Shown piece after piece: positions 52,316 to 61,985 of a stretch of DNA of 64,000 bases (its first letter is position 1; every line of letters starts with the position of its first letter). Source of the stretch: Propionivibrio hellwigii (GTDB lineage: Bacteria; Pseudomonadota; Gammaproteobacteria; Burkholderiales; Rhodocyclaceae); the NCBI RefSeq assembly GCF_041770905.1, contig NZ_JBEUWX010000002.1, forward strand, positions 1,426,001-1,490,000, given 5' to 3'. A model generated the notes under the pieces. It had not been told where the DNA came from and did no database searches. It saw only the letters and a list, made by a program, of their open reading frames with translations. Made by a program: the position numbers and the translations under genes.

Positions 52316-53713
52316 TTACTCCCAGGACGATGCACGGACTGGCAAATCATGTAAAGGCGCAGGAGATTCCGCATAAAGCGTCAAGAGTTCGTTGACGTAC
52401 GATTCGATGGATTTAGGCGGCGCACAATGCGCGCTAAGGCGTGTGAGAAGCCCCGCCTCATCATGCAGACGTTTGAGACACTGTGCCAGTGCATCAACAT
52501 TGCCTGGCGTAAAAGTCAGGCCATTCACCCCATTTTCAACGACTTCGGACATTCCCGGAAAATCAGAAGTAATCACCGGCCGCCTGGCTGCCAGCGCAGA
52601 ATATATGACGAGCGGCGTATTTTCGTACCATACTGATGGCACGACCAAAGCATCGACGCGACTCAGCACTTGCGCAATATCAGTGTTGGGAAAAGTCCCC
52701 ATAAATTCAATACCGTCATACCCCTCGGACATGCGTTGCAGCCTATGCACATAATCAGGGAAGTCATTCAAGTTGCCATAAATTTTGAGTCGCACACCCT
52801 CAGTATTCAAACGCCGAAAGGCATCGATCAGCACATGACAACCTTTGTGCTGCGCCAAAGTGCCAATGTAAGCGAGGATCAGGGGGCGCTTACCGTTGTA
52901 CTCGCACGGCATGGCGGCATCAAAACCGTTCATATCGATGCCATAGGCGGATTGGTGGATAAGCCGGGCATCGACCCCATTTCGAGTCAATACGTCAGTC
53001 ATCAGCCTGGTTGGTGAAAAAATGGCAGACAACGCATTGAGACGCGCGATGTTTAATTGTGCACGCCTGCTCAATCCTGCGATATCACCGCGAAAAGGTA
53101 ACTGCCCGCGTACGGGCGATTTGGCCAGCCAGGCAATCGTATCGGCAGCAAGAGTTGGCAGGTACTTCAGCAATCCGGCGCGATTTTTCCAACGCGTTAG
53201 CGCCGCCACGTGTTTGATGCAATTACCGGCATGGCGACTGGGGCCTGGACAAATCTGCCCATCATCAAGAAGCAATTGGCAAGTTGGGCAAACCGCCCAG
53301 AAGTCAGTCGGCGTGTAGTACGCTGGTATCTGTTTTTGCCGAGCAATGTCGATCACGGAAGAACTCAAGCGGCCGAAATGAAAAAAATGGATGATATTTG
53401 GCGCAATCTCGTCGATCAGTGCGGAAAAATATCTGGCTGACAAATGATTGTCGTACTCCAATTCGGATAATACATGCTGATCACCCATCGGCATAAAGCC
53501 ATGATGGAATCTGCGAACTTGTATTCCTTCAATCTCATACGCATCGAAGCGCTTCCAATCGGGCAGTATTTCCTTCGTCGGATAGCCCGTATAAACAGAT
53601 ACTTCATGTCCACGTTGCAAAAGGTTCTTGGCGACGCTCAACGTCAATATTTCAGTGCCAGCAAAATATTCCGGAACAAATTGGTGTACTGTAAGCAGTA
53701 TCTTCAAACTCAC
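52316..53713 (-). CDS. Glycosyltransferase family 4
   Basis: A 465-residue GT-B glycosyltransferase. The donor-side motif is VPSVWYENTPLVIYSALAA near 355-373 with the E-x7-E-type pattern, then VVENGVNGLTFTPGNVDAL. The N-terminal domain starts LLTVHQFVPEYFAGTEILTL. A small cysteine group, CPTCQLLLDDGQICPGP with a later GNCIKH near 140-170, could bind metal. It is a close structural relative of the protein at 55617-56951. GTG start at 53713 with AAAAGG close upstream. It probably adds one sugar in surface polysaccharide assembly. Confidence 0.88.
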   Translation of the reverse strand: MSLKILLTVHQFVPEYFAGTEILTLSVAKNLLQRGHEVSVYTGYPTKEILPDWKRFDAYEIEGIQVRRFHHGFMPMGDQHVLSELEYDNHLSARYFSALIDEIAPNIIHFFHFGRLSSSVIDIARQKQIPAYYTPTDFWAVCPTCQLLLDDGQICPGPSRHAGNCIKHVAALTRWKNRAGLLKYLPTLAADTIAWLAKSPVRGQLPFRGDIAGLSRRAQLNIARLNALSAIFSPTRLMTDVLTRNGVDARLIHQSAYGIDMNGFDAAMPCEYNGKRPLILAYIGTLAQHKGCHVLIDAFRRLNTEGVRLKIYGNLNDFPDYVHRLQRMSEGYDGIEFMGTFPNTDIAQVLSRVDALVVPSVWYENTPLVIYSALAARRPVITSDFPGMSEVVENGVNGLTFTPGNVDALAQCLKRLHDEAGLLTRLSAHCAPPKSIESYVNELLTLYAESPAPLHDLPVRASSWE

Positions 53714-53879
53714 GCACCTTTTATTAGAAGAGCTTTAATCTAACCCCTTACCACACCCCAATCAAACCAAAATAAAGCCATTTTGACGGCTCAATAATCC
53801 ATCATAATATTTTAACAAATGGTACTTAAAATACGCTCACTCATATTCATATATCCAGCTTACCAGACTAACTTATCAA

Positions 53880-55559
53880 TCACATGGTACCCGCTAATTT
53901 TAGTTCGCTAAAATCAATCAATATCCGTCGGCCATCAAAATCAGTCCGTGGATAAGAAACGCGATAAGGTTTCCTTGGATCATCATAAAGCGCTATGCCA
54001 ATGCCTACAGACCGGTCATCTACTAGCCGGTTAGGGATCAAAACACGCTCAAGCCACAATTGCCCATCTGAAAGCCCCTGGCTTTTAACCAAAAGAGTGT
54101 CAATTTGGGAAACAATCTGCCCGTCCTTTGCCACAATATGTACTGCTAAATGAGTAGATTTAGTAATTCGCTTTGCACGAAATACCATCTCTAGAAACTT
54201 CCCTTCCTGACTAGGCGCTTGTTTTAAACGTATAGCAAGTAAATCAGCATAACGGTCAAAACCTGCCGATGGAATGAGAGAAAATTGTGAAACAAAATTT
54301 TCACATTCTGCTGTACATGCCTCGTAAGAAATCAATCCAGGTAAATACTTAAAGGCCAAAAGAGAAGAAATCAGCAAACAAAGGAATAAGGATTGTCGTC
54401 CTCCAAAAAAAATCTTTATCAAAACAGGCTTTCCAATTTGGCCAAATTTTAGTATCGCAATTCTGCAAGGATTTTCTATTGACTTATACAATAGCCAGGC
54501 TATATAAATACTTAGTAACCAATATAATCCAGCCACAACAGGTTTTGGAAAAAATACAAAATGCGATATATTATTCTCATACCAGTTAAGTATAGGCATA
54601 TGCACGAGGTAAAGAGCAAAACTAACCTCGCCAAGCCATACCATAGGAGAAAGCGAAAGCATCCTCGATATAAAACCTCTACCAAACGCAAAAATAAAGA
54701 TCAGTATTGCAAATACTGGGGCAGAACCTGCTTTAACAAGATAATAATTAAATACTGCCCCTCCTTGGCCTTCAAGCCCCCAAAAACTAGTCAATCTTGG
54801 CGTCAACCACATTGAAAAGAGCGCCAAAGTAACAACCATTAACTCAATTAATGTAAATGTATACGTAGGGAATTTATACATTTGTTCCACAATTCTTTTG
54901 GTTAAAAAAACACGGCAACAAACAACACCCAAGAAAAACTCAAAAAGACGCACTAATGGGTTGACATACAGCAACCCCATAAGTGTTATTGTAGGAAGTG
55001 ACTCATCGCTTGAAATATTACAGACAATACTCAGCCATAAAAATAGACATAAAGTAAAGAACACACCTACCAACTTAAAGAACCAAGAAATTCTTGTAAT
55101 AAGAAGCGGAAAAAATAAATAAAAGAAAAACTCAGTGGAAATACTCCAAGCCACACCGTTAAAAGCCAAGAAAACATCTTTTATAGGTATGGCTGACTGA
55201 AATAAAAAGAAATTAGCAATCGCCGTAAATAACACCATTGAAATATTAGGAAGTCCACCCACATTCAATGCACCTGTTAGCAAAAATAACAAGACAATTG
55301 CAGCAATATGTGAAGGCCAAATACGTGCTATACGCGCTTTAAAAAAACGCAATACATCACTTTTCGCAGGCAAAAATGGGTAATTGTAGGCCAGAATAAA
55401 ACCAGAAAGGACAAAAAAGAAAGAAACGCCTTGAGCAAAAGAAAAAATATTTGCCAAATTCATAGAACCAATAAGGCGATGGGAATGGCCTGAAACAATC
55501 ATTGCGGCAGCAAAAAATCGCAACGAAGTTAACGGATCAAGTTTCTTTCTAACTTGCAT
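53880..55559 (-). CDS. Acyltransferase 3 (OafA/YrhL-like) with extra C-terminal domain
   Basis: A 559-residue membrane acyltransferase. PLTSLRFFAAAMIVSGHSHR at the start holds the catalytic His, and SFFFVLSGFILAYNY and GVAWSISTEFFFYLFFPLL are family motifs; about ten membrane helices end near residue 400. It would acetylate or acylate a sugar on undecaprenyl-linked polysaccharide. The last ~150 residues are soluble (LAIRLKQAPSQEGKFLEMVF, RVSYPRTDFDGRRILIDF), not an SGNH esterase: no GDS motif is seen. This gene is markedly AT-rich compared with the window, so it is likely acquired. Confidence 0.88.
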   Translation of the reverse strand: MQVRKKLDPLTSLRFFAAAMIVSGHSHRLIGSMNLANIFSFAQGVSFFFVLSGFILAYNYPFLPAKSDVLRFFKARIARIWPSHIAAIVLLFLLTGALNVGGLPNISMVLFTAIANFFLFQSAIPIKDVFLAFNGVAWSISTEFFFYLFFPLLITRISWFFKLVGVFFTLCLFLWLSIVCNISSDESLPTITLMGLLYVNPLVRLFEFFLGVVCCRVFLTKRIVEQMYKFPTYTFTLIELMVVTLALFSMWLTPRLTSFWGLEGQGGAVFNYYLVKAGSAPVFAILIFIFAFGRGFISRMLSLSPMVWLGEVSFALYLVHMPILNWYENNISHFVFFPKPVVAGLYWLLSIYIAWLLYKSIENPCRIAILKFGQIGKPVLIKIFFGGRQSLFLCLLISSLLAFKYLPGLISYEACTAECENFVSQFSLIPSAGFDRYADLLAIRLKQAPSQEGKFLEMVFRAKRITKSTHLAVHIVAKDGQIVSQIDTLLVKSQGLSDGQLWLERVLIPNRLVDDRSVGIGIALYDDPRKPYRVSYPRTDFDGRRILIDFSELKLAGTM

Positions 55560-55616
55560 ATAAATTTTTAAAAAATTTATTAGATTTAAAAACTAAAAAT
55601 GTCAATAGCTCAAATA

Positions 55617-56951
55617 TCAGATCGAGTATAGCTCGAATGTTTCCTGTGCCATATTTTTTGTCGTTCGCTCATAATTTGTCGTTTCTGTCAATGCATATAG
55701 ATCATCTGGGTGTGAAACCAGTTTGTGTAAATACTGATATAGACTATCGACATTTCCACGTTCAAATGCATAGCCATTAATGCCCGGGTTGAGAAATTCC
55801 GTCATGCCCGCCACATCGGAAACTAGTACGGGGGTATGGGTAGCAAGTGCATTAAGTAGTACAAGCGGACTATTTTCATACCACCGCGAAGGAATGACCA
55901 ATAAATCGAGATCAGCCATAACGGTTAGCATACTTTCTTTTTTGAAAGTCCCCCGAAATTCAATCAGTGATGTATCGGCCAGCCTTTCGAGAGATTCCAT
56001 ATACTGGCGATCCTGATCAGCTGGACCATACACTAGCAAACGCGCCGCACCTTTAGACAATCTATTAAAAGCCGAAAGTAACAAATCCGTTCCTTTATGA
56101 GGCGCAATCTGACCAATGAAACCAATTGTAGGAATATGCTCTCGTGAGCGTACCGGTTTAGCGGCGCGATCAATATCAACGCCAAAATGAATATAGTACA
56201 GCGGCGTACTAATTCCATTTTTTTTGTACGCGTCCCCTAAAAAGTGGGTTGGTGCCACGGCAGCGCGATACGCATTATTATAAAGCGTCGATAAGATATC
56301 AGGCCGATGTACGATATCCTCCACCATCCCATCAGTGGGACCTTTGCAGACACCAGGAAAACGGCGTATCACATCCAAACCATAGGCCATCGCCTCTGCC
56401 ACTTTAGGGTATTTTGCATAACGTAGTATGCCGCCAGGCCCACCTGCATCTGTTGCAGCTTTTAGATGGCATGCCACGCAATTGAGGCGAGAAGCCAAAG
56501 GGCCAGCGCACAGCCCACCATGAGCATTCTCCAATTTATTATTCAGGCAAAAGCCAAAGAAATCAGTAAATGTCGCATAAGTCGGTATGCCTCGCGCCTG
56601 AGTTACCTCCAGAAGCGTCGCTGTATGATTGATCAGATGCGTCACATGCACCACATCAGGCGCCAATTCATCCATGAGTTCATGGAAAACAGCCTTCATG
56701 TCTGCTTGGTAATACGTTTCTTTGATTCGCGAATGTGGGAGGTGGTTCTTATCAATTGACACAACAGGAATGCCCTGAAAACAATACTGTTTTAACAAGA
56801 CATCTTGCCGTGGTTCGCCTTGAAATATTGCGGAAACCACGATGACTTCATGGCCAAAATCCTGATAATGCTTAGCCAACTCAAGCGTATAAGTTTCCGT
56901 GCCGTAAAAATGATTCGGAAAAAAACAATGGACAAAAAATACAACTTTCAT
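55617..56951 (-). CDS. Glycosyltransferase family 4
   Basis: A 444-residue GT-B enzyme. It starts VVFFVHCFFPNHFYGTETYTL, parallel to the 52316-53713 protein (LTVHQFVPEYFAGTEILTL), and has VIPSRWYENSPLVLLNALAT near 350 with the same E-x7 pattern, then FLNPGINGYAFERGNVDSLY. A Cys-rich segment, LCAGPLASRLNCVACH near 135-150, sits where the other protein has its four cysteines. Its start overlaps the stop of the 1014-residue protein (ATGA at 56948-56951), so they are co-translated. Confidence 0.88.
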   Translation of the reverse strand: MKVVFFVHCFFPNHFYGTETYTLELAKHYQDFGHEVIVVSAIFQGEPRQDVLLKQYCFQGIPVVSIDKNHLPHSRIKETYYQADMKAVFHELMDELAPDVVHVTHLINHTATLLEVTQARGIPTYATFTDFFGFCLNNKLENAHGGLCAGPLASRLNCVACHLKAATDAGGPGGILRYAKYPKVAEAMAYGLDVIRRFPGVCKGPTDGMVEDIVHRPDILSTLYNNAYRAAVAPTHFLGDAYKKNGISTPLYYIHFGVDIDRAAKPVRSREHIPTIGFIGQIAPHKGTDLLLSAFNRLSKGAARLLVYGPADQDRQYMESLERLADTSLIEFRGTFKKESMLTVMADLDLLVIPSRWYENSPLVLLNALATHTPVLVSDVAGMTEFLNPGINGYAFERGNVDSLYQYLHKLVSHPDDLYALTETTNYERTTKNMAQETFELYSI

Positions 56952-59900
56952 TCCGGCATACCTGTCAACTCACGGTACAATCTTGCGTAAGCATCTACCA
57001 TTGCCTGTACTGAAAAATTTGACTGTGCACGCTGACATTGGAATTCACCGATTTTTTTCCTCTCTTCGGCATCATCAAGCAGACGAACAATGATATCCGC
57101 CAATCCGTCAGCATCTCCGGCCGGTGCTAACACATCTCTATCATCAGTAATCTCTCCAATCGCACCTACATCGTAACCACAAACGGGTATCCGCATACTC
57201 ATCGCAAAAGGACTGACCTGCCCAAAACTTTCCTTCCAGACAGGCGCAACAAAAACTGTCATCTTACGATAGTAATCAGGCAAGCTGTCATAACTCACAT
57301 AACCTGTGAACTCAAATTTGTCATTTAGCCCCGCAGCTTGCACTGCCCTTTGAAATACCTCCAATAAACTCCCTCCGCCGACAATTAATGCCTTAGTATT
57401 AGGCCGTTTTTGCACAGCTTTAATTAGAGGAACAATTGAAGACTCATTTAACTTATCAGTCTCAAGTCGATAAACCATACCAATACAATTTTCTGGCAAG
57501 ACATCATCAGGCTTACGCGTAAACAATGAAAAATCAGACCCCGGATAAATCGTAATATGTTCTGGTTTGTTTTGACCAAACTTATGGCGTACATAGTTGC
57601 TTACATATATGTAACGATATACTGAAGGAGAAATATAAGGAGCTATTGGCGTATTGATATTCTCTATTACTTTTAGCCCTAATTTCTCTGCTGATCGAAT
57701 CGCCAATGTATACCATAACTTATCACACTCTCCCCAGTAATGAAAATGAATAAAATCTGCTTTTCTTGATTTCAAGTAAGCAATAAAAGGCTGCTCATTC
57801 TTGGAATGAGAGATCTCATCAACATCAACTCCTTGATATGCAGGAGGATTAGGCGCATAGCTCGTCAATATTTTATGTTCATAAAAATGACCAAGGTTTT
57901 CAATCAGATCAATAACAAGACGAGAAGATCCTCCCAAACAGAAATTCGCAATTATATGAACAACACATGGACGCCGCCCCGGTATTGGTGCAGGCTGTTT
58001 AACACGATAAGCCTGATGCTGATCATACTCAACAGCCTTAGTAACTATGCTTGTGCGATCCTGACTTCGAATCATATTACGCAGTATACGTTTTATCGAT
58101 ACTGGCAATACCATTTTAGCAACCAATATAGTTGCGGTATGGATGCCTCGCCAAGAGAATCTTTCTGTCCGAAGCGTTGTTCCCAGTTGATGCCAATTAG
58201 ATGACTTAATTTCTGTGATTATATTTTGTAAAGATGTATTAGAAGCATTTAGCTCCGCAATTTTGGCCGTCAACATTTCTGCCTGTATCTGATACCTATC
58301 CAATGTTGCTTTTAGCTTTTTAATAGAATCCAACTGATTACTAAGCTGCTCATTCAGATTTTTAATAGAGTCTGACTGGTTACCAAGTAGCTCATTTTGA
58401 GAATAACACGTAAAACGTATCAGGTTTACCTTATTCTCCTGACTCAAAAAATCACGAATCACATCACGGGAATTATTAAAAACAACAGCTGGTACTATAT
58501 TTTGTAACTTAGTTTTTGAACAAAAAGCAATATAAGCTAAGGGTGGTTTCTTATCTTTCTGTTGCCCGAGAATTTCCAGCGGTTTCTTGGGTAAGTCCAC
58601 ATCGTCAAAAGTCACGCTTTCCCGAACTCTTTGGTCAAGCATATGGATATGCGCAAAGCTTTCTGACAACAATTCCAGAAACTCTTCGCGCGACATTTCG
58701 CGCAGATGATACGGGTTTTCTCCATACAAGCTTGTTACTTCCGGATTAGGCGTTGAAATAATCAATATGCCGTCATCTCGCAATAAACGAGCAGCAGAGG
58801 CTAACGTCGCGCACTGCGTCTCAAAATTTACATGTTCGATCATTTCGAAACACGTCACCACATCAAACGAGGCTTCCGGTAAAGTGCCTCCTAAATCATC
58901 ACAACAGTAAAACTCCAGATTCAAACCAGAACGACAGTGTGTCGTTTTTGCCCAATCAATTGCGGACGCGTCAATATCCAAACCAACGACTTTATCCGCG
59001 CACTCCGCCAGCATTGCCGAGCCATACCCGGAGCCACAACCGAAATCAAGCACCGCTTTTCCTTGAACAAAACGCCGCGCCAGTTCATAACGTGGCAAAT
59101 GTTCATATTCGGCAATTTTCGACCAAGTTCCGGGTACATAGCGTTCATGCATAAACTCGGTAAAATCACTTCCTTCCGCTATAGCTACCAAGCCACCGTA
59201 ATCGGCGAATGTAAGCGCTTTTGTTCCCTCTGGAATCAACGGATAGATGCCGTGTACATCAATATTTGTAAAACGCAGCTTTTGCAGAAAGAAGCGTAAA
59301 GTTTCTGCATGAAAATAAACAAGATGTGAGGGTGGATGACGATATGCCCAGGTTTTAGGATCCTTTTCCGCCTCACTCGATCCGGCATTAGGCGTACTAA
59401 TGATTACACGTGTTTTTGGCGTAATTGCACCTATCGAGAAAAGGCTAAAAAACAAGGGGTATGGGTCGGGAAAATGCTCGACGACATCAAGCATCAGAAC
59501 CACATCGAATTCATGCGGAATAAGATCGGCAGCACTTTCAACGATATACGCCCGGCCTTCAAGCCGACTTTGTGCAATCTTGCGTGCGTAATCGGACAAT
59601 TCGACGCCAAAACATTTCCAGCCAAGCTCAGCGGCTATATTTAAATGTGAGCCGTAACCACAACCGACATCCAATATCGAGAGACCTTGCTTCGTTCCGT
59701 ACGCCTCAAGCAAAGGCTTAATCATCGCAACAGAGGCCGAAGTTTGCCTGTCGTAATCCTCGTAGCCACCGCGCTCGCCACCTTCGAACCACTGTTTACG
59801 ATCATAGTAAGCCTTCAGCATCTCAGCATCCGGCATCGGCGATACAAACTCCGCACCGCAGCGCTTACACCCTCGAATGGTATAACCGTCAACTTCACAC

Positions 59901-59992
59901 AGATGGGAGTTATTTTCGCTGCTCTGGCATACCGGACACGGAAAAAGTTTTTGTGTATTCATTTCCAATTTCTCTTTAAGTTTCGTAGACAT
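56948..59992 (-). CDS. Zinc-ribbon, two methyltransferase, coiled-coil and GT4 fusion protein
   Basis: A 1014-residue multidomain protein. A four-Cys ribbon opens it (CPVC, CKRC). Methyltransferase 1 (about 100-270) has ILDVGCGYGSHLNIAA and VVLMLDVVEHFPDP. Methyltransferase 2 (about 310-470) has VLDFGCGSGYGSAMLA and VVTCFEMIEHVNFETQ. A coiled coil runs at about 535-610 with two copies of a NQ(S/L)DSIK(N/K)L repeat. A GT4 domain (about 675-1010) has VHIIANFCLGGSSRLVIDL and VAPVWKESFGQVSPFAMSM. It could methylate and transfer sugars at a chain end. Start 59992 has GGAA upstream; Met11 (59962) is an alternative. Confidence 0.88.
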   Translation of the reverse strand: MSTKLKEKLEMNTQKLFPCPVCQSSENNSHLCEVDGYTIRGCKRCGAEFVSPMPDAEMLKAYYDRKQWFEGGERGGYEDYDRQTSASVAMIKPLLEAYGTKQGLSILDVGCGYGSHLNIAAELGWKCFGVELSDYARKIAQSRLEGRAYIVESAADLIPHEFDVVLMLDVVEHFPDPYPLFFSLFSIGAITPKTRVIISTPNAGSSEAEKDPKTWAYRHPPSHLVYFHAETLRFFLQKLRFTNIDVHGIYPLIPEGTKALTFADYGGLVAIAEGSDFTEFMHERYVPGTWSKIAEYEHLPRYELARRFVQGKAVLDFGCGSGYGSAMLAECADKVVGLDIDASAIDWAKTTHCRSGLNLEFYCCDDLGGTLPEASFDVVTCFEMIEHVNFETQCATLASAARLLRDDGILIISTPNPEVTSLYGENPYHLREMSREEFLELLSESFAHIHMLDQRVRESVTFDDVDLPKKPLEILGQQKDKKPPLAYIAFCSKTKLQNIVPAVVFNNSRDVIRDFLSQENKVNLIRFTCYSQNELLGNQSDSIKNLNEQLSNQLDSIKKLKATLDRYQIQAEMLTAKIAELNASNTSLQNIITEIKSSNWHQLGTTLRTERFSWRGIHTATILVAKMVLPVSIKRILRNMIRSQDRTSIVTKAVEYDQHQAYRVKQPAPIPGRRPCVVHIIANFCLGGSSRLVIDLIENLGHFYEHKILTSYAPNPPAYQGVDVDEISHSKNEQPFIAYLKSRKADFIHFHYWGECDKLWYTLAIRSAEKLGLKVIENINTPIAPYISPSVYRYIYVSNYVRHKFGQNKPEHITIYPGSDFSLFTRKPDDVLPENCIGMVYRLETDKLNESSIVPLIKAVQKRPNTKALIVGGGSLLEVFQRAVQAAGLNDKFEFTGYVSYDSLPDYYRKMTVFVAPVWKESFGQVSPFAMSMRIPVCGYDVGAIGEITDDRDVLAPAGDADGLADIIVRLLDDAEERKKIGEFQCQRAQSNFSVQAMVDAYARLYRELTGMPE

Positions 59993-60060
59993 TCTTTTTC
60001 CAATTCTCCAATTTCAGTGCTTTTACTTTATTTCGCTAAATTTTTTGGGCAAGCATCAGC

Positions 60061-60756
60061 CTATAGTTTTTCTACGATACACATCCATCCCAACGTATCG
60101 TCCGTATCGGCAAGCCGGCCATCCAGCCACAAGGAAATTCGATTGATGATGCTGGCTGTAAATTGGCCACGCTTCCCTTTCTCATTTCGATAATCCATGA
60201 AAGCTTGGCCCAACATGGCAAAAAACCCACCACAAGGACGAAAATCGAGAATACCGAAACCGGAGTCCTCTATGCTTTTCCAAAGACCAAAACGGGTAAA
60301 GCGCCAGTAATCGTAAGGGGTTTCATGGTGGCGCCAATGCATGGGCGCGCTTAGAATCATTTTGCCGCCTGGTCGCAACAAGCGGCTGCAATCTGCCAGA
60401 TATGACTTGAAATCATAAACGTGTTCCAGCACCTGCGTAGAAAGAATGGTATCTATAGAGGCATCTGGCAAAGGAGCCGGTTTGCCTGGCGTCAAAACGA
60501 CATCTGGCTTGATACCGGCAGCCGCCGCGACATCTGCACCAATATAACGGGTAGCGTAGCACTCCAATAAACGCCGGTAAGGCTGACCGCCGCAGCCATA
60601 ATCGAGCACCACACCACTTGCCATAGGCGCAGCAACCGTTTCCATCCACGCGTTCAGCAAGCTCAGCACGATGTAATGATGATGATCTATGGGAACCTCG
60701 GCCACACGAATCCGTTCCAGCCCCGTTTGAACCTCGCTTTGCTCGCTCTGACTCAC
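60061..60756 (-). CDS. Class I SAM-dependent methyltransferase
   Basis: A 231-residue methyltransferase of the UbiE/type-11 class. GVVLDYGCGGQPYRRLLE near 46 binds SAM, DTILSTQVLEHVYDFKSYL near 100 is motif II and LLRPGGKMILSAPMHWRHHE near 123 is motif III. GTG start overlaps the wzt stop (60753-60756). In ABC-dependent O-antigen loci, a methyltransferase beside Wzt often caps the chain and sets its length, and Wzt recognises the cap; that role is inferred for this protein from its position only. Confidence 0.85.
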   Translation of the reverse strand: MSQSEQSEVQTGLERIRVAEVPIDHHHYIVLSLLNAWMETVAAPMASGVVLDYGCGGQPYRRLLECYATRYIGADVAAAAGIKPDVVLTPGKPAPLPDASIDTILSTQVLEHVYDFKSYLADCSRLLRPGGKMILSAPMHWRHHETPYDYWRFTRFGLWKSIEDSGFGILDFRPCGGFFAMLGQAFMDYRNEKGKRGQFTASIINRISLWLDGRLADTDDTLGWMCIVEKL

Positions 60757-61985
60757 GCCTCACCTCCAATAACCCAAACACCAGGATGGTGAAATTTTCC
60801 CCACGTTGGGAAATCGGCTCGAACAGAAAATGGTAGACACAAATCGGTCAGTGCAAAGCACAGAGAATAATCCTCCGCATACGCAGCAAATGCCACAAGA
60901 TACTCGCCCGGTGCCAAACACAAGGGATTCAGGATTAACGTGCCGGAACACTCCTGGCCTGCCTTGGGCGCATCCCAGAACACCCCGTCATCACGGCTTG
61001 TTTGCCCAACCAGCCAATCACCATCCGCACGGTAAATACTGACGGCAAATACAATTTTCGGCAGATCTGTCTGCGCCCGAAGAACAAAACCCAAGCGTAA
61101 AGGCTGCCCTACCCGGTAATGCGCTTCACCGCCATTGAGCAAGCGCAACTCGGTAAAGCGTGCCTTGCCGGTTTCTTGTTGCGGCGGCAGAAAACTTCGA
61201 TCCACCGTCAATTGCGTTCCACCATCCGGCAGCATATCAACGTAATAATCTTGGGAAATCGACACAGGATTGCCGCTAGCCCGCAGCTGCCCATTGGACA
61301 GCCAGAGCACGCGCGTGCATAGCAACTGGAGCGTGCTCAGATCGTGGGTGACAAAAAGCACGGTTACGCCGCGCGCCATCATTCGTTGGATAACTTCAAT
61401 GCACTTGTTGCGGAAAGTAATGTCTCCGACGCTCAGGGCTTCGTCCACGACCAGAATATCGGGCTGAACATGTACGGCAACAGAAAACGCCAAGCGCACA
61501 AACATTCCGCTCGAATAGGTTTTGACGGGCTGCTCAATGAAATTACCAATATCGGCAAACGCAACAATTTCGTCGTAACGCGCATCGATTTCCTGCCGAC
61601 TCAATCCAAGCAGCGCGGCATTCATATAAATATTTTCACGCCCGGTAAACTCCGGGTTGAACCCGGACCCGAGCTCCAGTAACGCCGCAATACGCCCGCA
61701 CGTTTCAACTCGGCCGCACGTCGGGCCAAGTACGCCGCAAATCATTTGCAGCAAGGTAGATTTTCCGCTGCCATTGCGCCCGATAATACCGACCGCTTCA
61801 CCCTTTTCGATCTTGAAACTAACGTCTTTCAGCGCCCAGAATTCTCGAAAATATGTTTGTACAGGCATTCCCGCCAAGCGTTGCAGGCGCGGGAAGAGCA
61901 TCTGTTTGAGGCGGTCGCGGGGTTGTTCATAAATCTGATAACACTTTCCGAGATTTTCAACTTCGATCATGGTTTCAGAGCACAT
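60753..61985 (-). CDS. wzt: O-antigen/polysaccharide ABC transporter ATP-binding protein Wzt with C-terminal domain
   Basis: A 410-residue ATPase driving polysaccharide export. Walker A is GRNGSGKSTLLQ near 68, the signature is the Wzt-type YSSGMFVRLAFSVA near 151, and Walker B is ILVVDEALSVGD near 175. The C-terminal ~160 residues (FTELRLLNGGEAHYRVGQPL onward to the end) form an immunoglobulin-like Wzt carbohydrate-recognition domain of the kind that reads a non-reducing-end modification. ATG at 61985 has AAAGGG seven bases upstream and overlaps the wzm 3' end by 11 bases. Met at 61970 is an alternative. Confidence 0.92.
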   Translation of the reverse strand: MCSETMIEVENLGKCYQIYEQPRDRLKQMLFPRLQRLAGMPVQTYFREFWALKDVSFKIEKGEAVGIIGRNGSGKSTLLQMICGVLGPTCGRVETCGRIAALLELGSGFNPEFTGRENIYMNAALLGLSRQEIDARYDEIVAFADIGNFIEQPVKTYSSGMFVRLAFSVAVHVQPDILVVDEALSVGDITFRNKCIEVIQRMMARGVTVLFVTHDLSTLQLLCTRVLWLSNGQLRASGNPVSISQDYYVDMLPDGGTQLTVDRSFLPPQQETGKARFTELRLLNGGEAHYRVGQPLRLGFVLRAQTDLPKIVFAVSIYRADGDWLVGQTSRDDGVFWDAPKAGQECSGTLILNPLCLAPGEYLVAFAAYAEDYSLCFALTDLCLPFSVRADFPTWGKFHHPGVWVIGGEA

